A stretch of 46,974 nt of DNA from a bacterium (lineage in GTDB: Bacteria; Bacillota; Clostridia; Lachnospirales; Lachnospiraceae), in NCBI GenBank assembly GCA_028727105.1, contig JAQYOU010000023.1, positions 1 to 46,974 on the forward strand, given 5' to 3'. The notes under the pieces are model-generated. The model saw only the letters and a list, made by a program, of their open reading frames with translations. It ran no database searches and was not told where the DNA came from. Of the stretch, positions 16,731-24,207 are shown one piece after another. The position numbers and the translations under genes are program-made. Within the stretch, counting starts at the first letter, position 1, and every line of letters starts with the position of its first letter.

Positions 16731-16938
16731 AGGCATCCCTTTCTGACAGCAAGATCGTACTATTTTTGAACAATATTATCGAATGACAATCCATAAAAAG
16801 ACTGATATAGTAATCATATCACAAGAAAAACCAAAAAGAAACGAACAAAGCAAAAATGTATTATTTATACGCAAAAACGTCTTTTGCCGGTAGGAACGGC
16901 TACGAGCAGACAAAAATCATGAAAAGGAGAATGTGGAT

Positions 16939-18444
16939 ATGGAGAAATTAAAACCTGTAAAAAAAGCAAAAATCGGAGTTTACACCATGGGTCTCAAGGC
17001 GTACTGGAATCAGTTTGCCGGGCTTCGTGAGCGCATGATCGAGTATGGTCAGTTTATCGCAGATAAGATCGGTCAGATGGAGGAGGCAGAGGTATACTTC
17101 TACGGATTGGTTGACTGTCCGGAGGAAGGAAAAAAGGCGGGCGAATATTTCAATGCAAATAATGTAGACCTGATCTTTGCCCATGCCGGAACCTATGTCA
17201 CCAGTGATTCCGTGCTTCCGGTGCACCAGATCTGTCAGGCATTCACCGTAATCTTAAATCTGCAGCCCACAGCGCGTATCAATTATGCCGTGACAACCAC
17301 CGGAGAGTGGCTGGCCCACTGCGGCGCATGCCCGGTACCGGAGCTTTCCAACGCCTTTCATCGTGCAGGCATCTCCTGCAAGATCGTAAACGGTCTGCTG
17401 GGGCTGGACTACACACCGGAAATTTCCATGACAGATGAGAATACGGCAGAGCGCCCGGAGGCAAAACGCGCATGGAAGCAGATCGGAGAGTGGGTAAAGG
17501 CGGCAGCTGTAAAGGCCGGACTTCGCGGCTGCAGATTCGGTTTCCTTGGTGGCTATTATTGCGGTATGCTGGACATGTACAGTGACTTTGCTATGTTTCA
17601 GGGTCAGACCGGCGCCCATGTGGAGGTGCTGGAAATGTGTGATCTGAACCGTCAGATGGAGACAGTGACGGACGAGGAGATCGCAGAGAAGCGGCGAGAG
17701 ATCGAAGAATTCTTTATCATCACTGATGATAAGGCGGCAGATCCGCTGGCACAAAAGCCCACCGAGGAACAGCTGAACTGGTCTGCCCGGGTGGCTGTGG
17801 CACAGGAAAAGATGGTCAAAGAGTACGATCTGGATGCACTGTGCTATTATTATCACGGCGCACCGGGCGGTGAATACGAAAAACTGCAGAGCGGTTTTAT
17901 CGTAGGACATTCTCTGCTGACGGCAAAGGGTATTCCCTGCGCAGGCGAGGCGGATCTCAAGACCTGTCTGGCCATGAAGATCTGTGATATGGTGGGCGTT
18001 GGCGGCAGCTTCTGTGAGATCGTAGTCACTGACTATGAAGACGGAACGATCCTTTTGGGACATGACGGCCCCTTCCACCTGGCGATTGCAAAGGGAAAAC
18101 CGTTCCTGCGGGGAATGGGATTGTATCATGGAAAGCAGGGCAGCGGCGTTTCTGTGGAGGCAAAGGTACGTCCCGGTGCCATCACCAATCTGGGCTGTAC
18201 CCAGACGGTGGATGGCAAGCTGAAGCTGACCATCACAGAGGCAGAGGCAACCGACGGAACGATCATGACTATCGGAAATACCCAGACACCGGTGAAGTTC
18301 AAAAAGGATCCGGACTCCTATATGGACGAGTGGTTTGCTGAGGCCGTGACCCATCACTTTGCGATGAGTGTCGGGCACAATGCATCAATGTTTGAAAAGA
18401 TCGGTCAGATGCTGAACATCCCGTATGTGGTGCTGGATAAATAG
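16939..18444 (+). CDS. L-fucose/L-arabinose isomerase family protein
   Basis: The protein of about 501 residues belongs to the AraA/FucI superfamily, which interconverts aldoses and ketoses using a metal ion. Typical features are the N-terminal Rossmann-like domain ('KIGVYTMGLKAYWNQFAGLR'), the middle domain with 'GFLGGYYCGMLDMYSDFAMF', and the C-terminal 'LLGHDGPFHLAI' segment that carries metal-ligand-like residues. Length fits AraA (about 500) better than FucI (about 590). ATG at 16939 is preferred, since AAGGAG lies nine bases upstream; GTG at 16933 is only three from it. The substrate cannot be read from sequence. Next to rhaM, L-rhamnose, L-fucose or L-arabinose are all possible. Confidence 0.87.
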   Translation: MEKLKPVKKAKIGVYTMGLKAYWNQFAGLRERMIEYGQFIADKIGQMEEAEVYFYGLVDCPEEGKKAGEYFNANNVDLIFAHAGTYVTSDSVLPVHQICQAFTVILNLQPTARINYAVTTTGEWLAHCGACPVPELSNAFHRAGISCKIVNGLLGLDYTPEISMTDENTAERPEAKRAWKQIGEWVKAAAVKAGLRGCRFGFLGGYYCGMLDMYSDFAMFQGQTGAHVEVLEMCDLNRQMETVTDEEIAEKRREIEEFFIITDDKAADPLAQKPTEEQLNWSARVAVAQEKMVKEYDLDALCYYYHGAPGGEYEKLQSGFIVGHSLLTAKGIPCAGEADLKTCLAMKICDMVGVGGSFCEIVVTDYEDGTILLGHDGPFHLAIAKGKPFLRGMGLYHGKQGSGVSVEAKVRPGAITNLGCTQTVDGKLKLTITEAEATDGTIMTIGNTQTPVKFKKDPDSYMDEWFAEAVTHHFAMSVGHNASMFEKIGQMLNIPYVVLDK

Positions 18445-18590
18445 GAGCCAGCCTTCCCATTGAATGGGCGGGAAAACAAAGTTTTCGGTCTATAAAAAGA
18501 TAATCCCTCAAATCGAAATATTTTACGGTGCACGGAATATGTAAAAGATGGTATGATAGAACCGGACATATGAAGAAGAGAGGGATGACC

Positions 18591-19775
18591 ATGAGAAAAC
18601 AGATGAAATACAAAATCGGTTTGCTGGTTCTGGCGCTTGGAATGACGGCTCTTGCCGGCTGCGGATCCACAGACCTGCAAAAAGCAGACAGCAGGGTTGT
18701 GATCGAGGCTGCGGACAGCTATCTGGCTCCGGCTTGTATCAACGGAAAATACGGGTACATCGATGCCAACGGGGAGACGGCTATCCAGTTTAAGTATGCA
18801 GATGCGCAGGTGTTCTCGGAGGATGACGGGCTGGCAGCTGTAAAATTCGGTGACGGGTATGGCTATTTGAACGCTGCCGGAGAAAAAGTGATCGATTACA
18901 GCTACGACTACGCGGGCGTTTTTCATAACGGATACGCGGCTGTCTGTAGGGATGGGATGTACGGAGTGATCGATACAGACGGAAACGAAGTGGTAGCCTG
19001 TACCTATGATACCGTGGGCAATGTGGCGGCAAACGGTCTGACTGTGGTTGGATCCGGTGATAAGTACGGTTATGTTGACATGAACGGAACGGTTGTTGCT
19101 GATCTGATCTACGAGGACGCGTCAGAATTCACGGACAACGGGCTGGCACTGGTAAAGAAGGATGGCAAGTACGGCTTTATAGACAGCACCGGAGCGGTCG
19201 TGATCCCCATTGAATATGAGTATGCGGAAAGCTTCAAAAACGGCTATGCAGTAGCTGTTAAAGATAAAAAGAACGGCTTTTTGGATACAAAGGGCGAAGC
19301 GATCCACTTTGACTACGAAACAGCATTCGGATTTGCAGAAAACGGACTGGCTGCGGTACAGATCGGCGACAAATGGGGCTATATCAACACTGCGGGCGAG
19401 ACGGTCATCGAGCCGGTTTATGCAACTGCATACAGCTTTTCCGATGCAGGGATCGCAATGGTAACGGAGGACGGCAAATACGGATACATTGACGAAACCG
19501 GAAGCTATGTGGTAAAGCCGGAATTAGCCTTCGCCCAAAGCTTCGCCGGAGGTTACGGAGCGGTGCAGGATGGAGAAAGCGGCCTGTGGGGATTCGTGGA
19601 TCCTTCCGGAAAACAGCTGATCAAACCGGTATTTCAGGCAGTCAACGGATTTGCGGATGATGGTCTTTGTATCGTCCAGATGGAAGGCGGCAAATGCGGT
19701 TTCCTGGCAACGGACGGAAAACTGAAGGTGGAAGCAAAATATACGGCGCTGGGAAATTTTGTGAAGGTGAAGTAG
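18591..19775 (+). CDS. WG-repeat lipoprotein
   Basis: The 394-residue protein has a lipoprotein signal peptide (LAGC lipobox, Cys24) followed by about nine or ten WG/KWG repeats. Each has a core such as GKYGYID-x-N/T-G and a following 'F-x-N-G-Y/L-A-x-V' segment. Such repeats form beta-propeller-like or solenoid surfaces used in binding. The start at 18591 is preferred, because GAGAGGG lies six bases upstream; earlier in-frame ATGs (18528, 18570) would spoil the signal peptide. It probably faces the outside of the cell membrane as an adhesin or sensor, but the ligand is unknown. A strong terminator follows, so it is its own transcript. Confidence 0.88.
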   Translation: MRKQMKYKIGLLVLALGMTALAGCGSTDLQKADSRVVIEAADSYLAPACINGKYGYIDANGETAIQFKYADAQVFSEDDGLAAVKFGDGYGYLNAAGEKVIDYSYDYAGVFHNGYAAVCRDGMYGVIDTDGNEVVACTYDTVGNVAANGLTVVGSGDKYGYVDMNGTVVADLIYEDASEFTDNGLALVKKDGKYGFIDSTGAVVIPIEYEYAESFKNGYAVAVKDKKNGFLDTKGEAIHFDYETAFGFAENGLAAVQIGDKWGYINTAGETVIEPVYATAYSFSDAGIAMVTEDGKYGYIDETGSYVVKPELAFAQSFAGGYGAVQDGESGLWGFVDPSGKQLIKPVFQAVNGFADDGLCIVQMEGGKCGFLATDGKLKVEAKYTALGNFVKVK

Positions 19776-19800
19776 CGCAGGTCAACATTTTTAGAGATTT

Positions 19801-19831
19801 AAGAAGAGGATTTTTGTCCTCTTCTTTTTTT
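19801..19831 (+). terminator. Terminator after the WG-repeat gene
   Basis: AAGAAGAGGA (19801-19810) pairs with TCCTCTTCTT (19817-19826), followed by T residues. Confidence 0.92.
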
Positions 19832-19927
19832 GCCATAAACTACCGGTTTATTTTTTGGCGGACGGTTTTCGGGTAAGATAGCATCAGAACAAAGAAAATG
19901 AACGCACGAAGAAAGGGGACGAAGCGG

Positions 19928-20527
19928 ATGAGTCATATTTGGATACCTACCATAGAAGTGGAAGGGGTGAATGGAACAAGAGAAGTATCGTTGTACACCA
20001 GACATCTGACAAATCGAAATATTTTTTTGAACGGCGAGATCAATGCAGACATGGCAAACTTTTTTGTGACGCAGCTTTTGTATCTGGAGGAGACGCCCGA
20101 TGAACCGGTCAACATTTACATCAACAGTCCCGGCGGAGAAGTAAACGCGGGTCTGATGATCTATGATGCGATCCAGGGAAGCAAGCTGGAGATCAACATG
20201 ATCTGTACCGGACTGGCAGCCAGCATGGCAGCTGTCCTGTTAGCCGGAGGACAGCGGGGCAGCAGATATATCTTAAGACACAGCAAGGTGATGATCCACG
20301 AACCGCTGCTGGCAAACGGTGTGGGTGGTTCTGCCACATCCATCCGGAAGATCTCGGAGTCCATTATAGAAACCAGAGAGCTGGTCAACGGGATCCTGGC
20401 AAAGCACACCGGAAAGACCGTCGAGGAGATCAACGAGGCAACAAGCTTTGACAATTACATGAGCGCAGAAGAGGCCATCGCCTTCGGGCTGTGTGACCGG
20501 ATCACAGACAGCGTGAAGATCGCTTAG
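19928..20527 (+). CDS. ClpP-like serine protease (accessory paralogue)
   Basis: The 199-residue protein has the ClpP fold and full catalytic triad: Ser99 in TGLAASMAAVL, His124 in KVMIHEPLL and Asp175 in TSFDNYMSAEEA. The oxyanion motif INSPGGEVNAG is intact. It differs from ordinary ClpP at its N-terminus ('IPTIEVEGVNGTREVSLYTR'), which lacks the usual axial-loop sequence. There is no ClpX/ClpA gene beside it. The start at 19928 follows an AAAGGGG site; an in-frame ATG at 19898 has none. The next gene, 26 bases downstream, is a VirD4/TraG-like ATPase, so the pair may act together: a protease chamber and a hexameric ATPase. That link is inference. It could also be a TepA-like translocation-linked protease. 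Confidence 0.88.
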   Translation: MSHIWIPTIEVEGVNGTREVSLYTRHLTNRNIFLNGEINADMANFFVTQLLYLEETPDEPVNIYINSPGGEVNAGLMIYDAIQGSKLEINMICTGLAASMAAVLLAGGQRGSRYILRHSKVMIHEPLLANGVGGSATSIRKISESIIETRELVNGILAKHTGKTVEEINEATSFDNYMSAEEAIAFGLCDRITDSVKIA

Positions 20528-20553
20528 GAGAAAACAACAAGGAGGTATACGAG

Positions 20554-21810
20554 ATGATCCAAAAGGGAGACCTGATACTTGCAGACGGCAAGTATTACGA
20601 CATGGACTGTTACCGCACAAAATTAAACAACAACGTGCTGGTCGTCGGGACCTCGGGCTCCGGAAAGACCCGGAGCATCGTTTCGCCAAATATCATGCAG
20701 GCCACCGGCAGCTATATCATATCAGACCCGAAGGGTAATCTTTACGGGAAGTACAAGGCCTATCTGGAGGAGCGGGGCTATGAAGTAAAAAAACTGGATT
20801 TTACAGACCCCGTGCATTCGATCCACTATAACTTTTTTTCCTATATCCGGGATGAGTTAGACGTCATGAAGCTGGCTTCGATTCTGGTCGATGACGTAAA
20901 GGGCGTGCAAAACGATGCGTTTTGGACGGATTCCTCCAGACTGCTGCTGCAGGCAGTGATCGGCTATATCATGGAATGCATGGATGAGGACGGCCAAAAC
21001 CTGAAGGAACTGCTGAAGCTCATCTCCCGCTTTCAAATCGATGAAAACAGATCCGGGAATGACACACTGGGAGATCTGCTGTTCCACCAGCTGGAACGGG
21101 AGGATCCGGACAGCTATGCGGTAAGACAGTACAAAAAATTCCGGATCGCTACGGGAAAAACCTTAAAATCGATCCTGATCACGGTAGAGTCCCAGAGGGG
21201 CCTGTTCGACACCCGCGAGCTGCGCGAAATGCTGTCCTATGATGAGACAAACATTCAGGACATCGGAAAAAAGAAAACGGCACTGTTTGTGGTGGTAAGT
21301 GATATGGACCGGTCCTTTGATAAGCTGGCAAACATTTTTTTCACCCAGGCAATGGCCGAGCTTTGCAGAGTCGCAGACCAGGAATGTGAGGATCAGCGGC
21401 TGCCGCTCCCGGTTCGTTTCATTCTGGATGATTTCGCCACAAACTGTAAGATCGAACAGTTTCCCCGCATGATCTCATCAATCCGTTCCCGCGGCATCTC
21501 CACGATGCTGATGATCCAGTCGGAGTCGCAGCTGAGAACATCCTATGCAACCGACGACAAGACCATCATCAGCAACTGCGACACCTACGTCTATTTAGGC
21601 GGAAACGATGTGGAAACCGCACAGGCAGTGGCGCACCGGTGCGATCAGCCGCTCCGCAAGATCTTAGAGATGCCGGTGGGAACCTGCTGGATCTTTCGCA
21701 GGGGAGAAAAAGCGTACAACGGCAAGATCTTTGACCTGGATCAATATCAACAGTTGTGTCTGCAGACCGAAGGGAGGGAAAAAGAAGATGAACAGATATC
21801 ATTCAATTGA
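20554..21810 (+). CDS. VirD4/TraG-like ATPase without membrane segment
   Basis: The 418-residue protein has the P-loop of type IV coupling proteins: Walker A GTSGSGKT (32-39), 'SYIISDPKGNLYGKYKAYLE' and Walker B VRFILDDFA (about 287-295). It also has the 'ISSIRSRGISTMLMIQSESQ' segment of the TraG C-terminus. Normal coupling proteins are about 600 residues and carry N-terminal membrane helices. Here the P-loop starts at residue 32 and no helices precede it, so it would be soluble. No relaxase or mating-pair genes are nearby. AAGGAGG precedes the ATG. It lies between the ClpP-like gene and a small zinc ribbon whose start it overlaps by 23 bases, arguing for a dedicated three-gene operon rather than a conjugation remnant. 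Confidence 0.85.
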   Translation: MIQKGDLILADGKYYDMDCYRTKLNNNVLVVGTSGSGKTRSIVSPNIMQATGSYIISDPKGNLYGKYKAYLEERGYEVKKLDFTDPVHSIHYNFFSYIRDELDVMKLASILVDDVKGVQNDAFWTDSSRLLLQAVIGYIMECMDEDGQNLKELLKLISRFQIDENRSGNDTLGDLLFHQLEREDPDSYAVRQYKKFRIATGKTLKSILITVESQRGLFDTRELREMLSYDETNIQDIGKKKTALFVVVSDMDRSFDKLANIFFTQAMAELCRVADQECEDQRLPLPVRFILDDFATNCKIEQFPRMISSIRSRGISTMLMIQSESQLRTSYATDDKTIISNCDTYVYLGGNDVETAQAVAHRCDQPLRKILEMPVGTCWIFRRGEKAYNGKIFDLDQYQQLCLQTEGREKEDEQISFN

Positions 21811-21991
21811 CGAAGCACTTGCCAACCGCAATGCAGGGAATGAAGCGGTGGATGTGTTATGGGAGCCGGAATATAGCAATGATGGAACCTGCCCGGCCTG
21901 TATGGAATCATTTCGGTATCCGAGTATCATGGACGACAAGAAATGTCCAAGCTGTGGGCAGAGATTTAGAGTTGAGATATATATTACGTAA
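21788..21991 (+). CDS. Small zinc-ribbon protein
   Basis: The 67-residue protein has two CPxC pairs, 'TCPACMESF' and 'KKCPSCGQRF', spaced as in a single zinc ribbon. Its N-terminal half is acidic ('NEAVDVLWEPEY'). GGGAGGG lies about nine bases before the ATG at 21788, inside the end of the VirD4-like gene, so translation is coupled (23-base overlap). A longer frame from 21731 would lie almost wholly inside that gene. It may be an adaptor or substrate-recognition factor for the ClpP-like/VirD4-like pair; there is no direct evidence. Confidence 0.7.
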   Translation: MNRYHSIDEALANRNAGNEAVDVLWEPEYSNDGTCPACMESFRYPSIMDDKKCPSCGQRFRVEIYIT

Positions 21992-21999
21992 AGCAGTAT

Positions 22000-22111
22000 A
22001 AAAAAGTGGGTCAACCGGGGCAGAAAAACGAAATCTTTCTCACATGTCCCAGGAAGCTCATAAAATGGGCATTTCTGAAATGGTGATAAAAATAGGTTGA
22101 CCCACTTTTTT
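22000..22111. repeat. Element with 17-base terminal inverted repeat and inner hairpins
   Basis: AAAAAAGTGGGTCAACC (22000-22016) is perfectly inverted at 22095-22111 (GGTTGACCCACTTTTTT), separated by 78 bases. The interior can also fold: GGGGCAGAAA with TTTCT...TGTCCC, and a small CATTTC/GAAATG hairpin. The right arm ends in a T-run, so as RNA it could be a structured 3' end with terminator. As DNA it resembles a small non-autonomous element, but no target-site duplication is visible. Confidence 0.5.
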
Positions 22112-22123
22112 GGAAAATTTTTG

Positions 22124-22156
22124 ACACTTGTGAGAGTTGCTCTCACAGGTGTTTTC
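22124..22156 (+). terminator. Hairpin terminator-like structure
   Basis: ACACTTGTGAGAG (22124-22136) pairs with CTCTCACAGGTGT (22140-22152) with one G-U wobble, a three-base loop and a short TTTTC tail. It lies just before the promoter region of the 137-residue gene. Confidence 0.6.
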
Positions 22157-22172
22157 TCATTTTTACTGGATG

Positions 22173-22218
22173 ACTAAACTCTTGGTTTAGTTACACGGTA
22201 AAGTTGAAGTGGTATGAT
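22173..22218 (+). promoter_or_regulatory. Promoter with overlapping palindromic operator candidate
   Basis: TATGAT (22213-22218) is a good -10 box, with a weaker GTTACA 17 bases upstream (22190-22195). The inverted repeat ACTAAAC (22173-22179) / GTTTAGT (22185-22191) abuts that -35 position, so a bound protein would block or recruit RNA polymerase. It serves the gene at 22263. Confidence 0.45.
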
Positions 22219-22262
22219 TTGATCAGCAACAGAAGTTCAGTCACTCCAAGGAGGATACGACG

Positions 22263-22676
22263 ATGGAAAAGATGAATTTCACTGATAATCAGACCGCATT
22301 CGAGTACGCGATTTACATGATCGTAGGTAGCTATTTCAAAAAGTCCGGCTGTGCCAGCTCCTTGCAGGAGAGAAGCATGAGACTTCAGTACTGTGAGCAG
22401 AAACAGGAGAGCCAGTACCGCATGGAAGATGTGTGTATCAGCTATGTAGAACAGGAACTTTTACCAAAACTCCCGGAAAGCTTCTGGAATAGGGAGATGC
22501 AGGTGCATTTTGTAAGGGGATGCGGCGGAGGAATCTCCGAGATACGCTTCTCTAGTGACACTTGTATCCTTCGCATCAGAGGGGTATACAAGGGGAAGCA
22601 TACAGAGCTCTTCCACGCGGTTCTGGTGAAGAATAGGAAATGCAAAAATACAAGCAGCTTGAAACAGGCTGCTTGA
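22263..22676 (+). CDS. Unknown protein, 137 residues
   Basis: I recognise no family. The protein has a helical N-terminal half (ALTD-like 'TDNQTAFEYAIYMIVGSYFK'), a glycine- and cysteine-containing turn ('FVRGCGGGISEIRFSSDTC') and a strand-rich end. Its basic C-terminus 'KNRKCKNTSSLKQAA' overlaps the terminator stem. Evidence that it is real: AAGGAGG nine bases before the ATG, a promoter with a palindrome upstream, and a long terminator hairpin whose stem spans the stop codon. It stands alone between the zinc-ribbon operon and the PARG-like gene. No signal peptide or membrane helix is seen. Confidence 0.72.
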   Translation: MEKMNFTDNQTAFEYAIYMIVGSYFKKSGCASSLQERSMRLQYCEQKQESQYRMEDVCISYVEQELLPKLPESFWNREMQVHFVRGCGGGISEIRFSSDTCILRIRGVYKGKHTELFHAVLVKNRKCKNTSSLKQAA

Positions 22677-22684
22677 TTTTTGCA
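22641..22684 (+). terminator. Long terminator hairpin spanning the stop codon
   Basis: TGCAAAAATACAAGCAGC pairs with GCTGCTTGATTTTTGCA with one bulge and a nine-base loop. The stop codon (22674-22676) lies in the 3' arm, so translation to the end of the gene must disturb the hairpin. It could act in both directions. Confidence 0.7.
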
Positions 22685-22784
22685 ATATATTGTCTAAACC
22701 ACAAGTTCAATGACAATTCTTTTTTGAAGAGGTATACTATGTACATGGCGAGGGTGATTTAATACATTGAAAGGTGGAACAAAC

Positions 22785-23633
22785 ATGGGAAAAACAGAAA
22801 ATGTAATGGTATTTGAAGATACAGAAAATTTGTGTAAGGATCATCAACGGATCAGGGACTCCGTGAAACAATCAACGGATGGCCAGAAACTGATCCTGGA
22901 AAATGATGAATTATCGGAAACCGATAAAAACCGCTATGAATCTCCGGCAAAGGTTGTCGTTTCCAAAAAGAGAACCTTTGAAGCGGCAGCAGCATATAAG
23001 GGCACGAAAACAGCAGTTCATAATTTTGCATCTGCATCCAACCCCGGCGGCGGAGTTGTAAATGGTGCCAATGCGCAGGAGGAGTGTCTGTGCAGATGCT
23101 CCGGGTTGTATTTCTGTCTGAATACGAAACAAATGTGGGATGGGTTTTATGAGCCGCATCGGAAAACGCACGATCCGCTTCATAATGATGATGTGATCTT
23201 CACACCGGAAGTAACGGTGTTCAAGACAGACACGGCGCAACCGAAGCTTATGAACGAGAAGGATTGGTATGATGTGGACGTGATCACATGTGCTGCACCC
23301 AATCTGCGCAGCAGGCCAAGTAACGGATACAATTCCGGAGACGGAAATCAGGCGGTGAAGATCAAGGACAAGGATCTGCTGGCATTGCATGAAAAACGGC
23401 TGAGAAGGATCCTTAATGTGGCAGTTCTGGAAGAGGACGAGACCGTAATACTGGGGGCATTCGGGTGCGGTGCCTTCATGAACAATCCGCAGGTTGTTGC
23501 ACTGGCAGCAAAAAATGTGATCAAAGAGTATTTGCATGCATTCAAAAATATTGAGTTCGCGGTTTACTGTTCGCCTAAAGATGATCAGAATTACAGGATC
23601 TTCGAGAGAGTGCTGAAAGGTTATTGCGAATAG
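22785..23633 (+). CDS. PARG-like poly(ADP-ribose) glycohydrolase domain protein
   Basis: The 282-residue protein belongs to the TIGR02452/DUF2263 family, a macrodomain-related group that includes bacterial-type poly(ADP-ribose) glycohydrolases. The signature GGG-x(6-8)-QEE is clear: residues 88-90 GGG and 98-100 QEE in NPGGGVVNGANAQEECLCR. A second ADP-ribose-contact loop 'ILGAFGCGAFMNNP' follows near residue 225. Length is typical. The start at 22785 is supported by AAAGGTGG. These enzymes remove or bind ADP-ribose on proteins or nucleic acids. It sits 3 kb before a TIR-domain gene, whose family often makes ADP-ribose products from NAD. A direct link is inference. Confidence 0.9.
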   Translation: MGKTENVMVFEDTENLCKDHQRIRDSVKQSTDGQKLILENDELSETDKNRYESPAKVVVSKKRTFEAAAAYKGTKTAVHNFASASNPGGGVVNGANAQEECLCRCSGLYFCLNTKQMWDGFYEPHRKTHDPLHNDDVIFTPEVTVFKTDTAQPKLMNEKDWYDVDVITCAAPNLRSRPSNGYNSGDGNQAVKIKDKDLLALHEKRLRRILNVAVLEEDETVILGAFGCGAFMNNPQVVALAAKNVIKEYLHAFKNIEFAVYCSPKDDQNYRIFERVLKGYCE

Positions 23634-23832
23634 CGGGAAATTTTTATAAATATATGATAAAAAGAGGTTTACAGATAGCTGGTCTATATGTTATTATATG
23701 ATACTGACAAAGAGATACAGCCTTGCATCCCCCGGATGATAGAGGTATCAGATGTGAGAACACAGAGGATGCTGTAAGAAAAGAATACTTGTTCCATGGA
23801 ACCCGTACACTTACACAGAGGAGGCTAAAGAT

Positions 23833-24207
23833 ATGTCATATACCAGTTATCCGGTCATCGACCCGGTTGCAACAGGCGCGCGGATCAAGGAGCTGCGGAT
23901 GCAGCACCACATGAAGGTGGGAGACATTGCCCGGTTCATGGGCTTTGAATCCGAGCAGGCTGTCTACAAATGGCAGCGGGGAGAAAGCCTGCCAACAGTC
24001 GATAACCTGTATGCGCTGAGCATGCTGTTTGAGACAACAATGGACGCAATCATATGCGGAGACAGAGAAGAGGACGAAAGTCCTCTTCTTCCATTTTATA
24101 GATACATGAGAGGCTATCAGTTCATATTGAAACCTGCATTTATTATCAAAAAGTATGGCAGAGGGGGAGTAGAGGACATTGACGGATATTTTACAGGGCT
24201 TAAATGA
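23833..24207 (+). CDS. XRE-family HTH protein upstream of a helicase
   Basis: The 124-residue protein carries a Cro/C1-type HTH at about residues 13-65 ('ARIKELRMQHHMKVGDIARF', then 'GFESEQAVYKWQRGESLP'). The C-terminal 40 residues are basic and unusual. It has an AGAGGAGG site. Its last 29 bases overlap the start of the UvrD-type helicase gene, so the two are translationally coupled. The 199 bases upstream hold no gene, and I see no clear promoter there. It may regulate the helicase gene or act with it. Confidence 0.86.
   Translation: MSYTSYPVIDPVATGARIKELRMQHHMKVGDIARFMGFESEQAVYKWQRGESLPTVDNLYALSMLFETTMDAIICGDREEDESPLLPFYRYMRGYQFILKPAFIIKKYGRGGVEDIDGYFTGLK

Noticed and set aside
17254-18378. 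Minus-strand open frame of 374 codons opposite the isomerase gene
   Set aside because: It is the antisense shadow of a clear isomerase gene; the peptide is Cys/His-rich and shows no fold or start signal.
18445-18590. Terminator after the isomerase gene
   Set aside because: A short CCCATT/AATGGG hairpin is present but lacks a T-run, so it is not called.
22000-22111. Firm call as a MITE
   Set aside because: No target-site duplication flanks the inverted repeats and no second copy is seen in the window, so only a repeat is reported.
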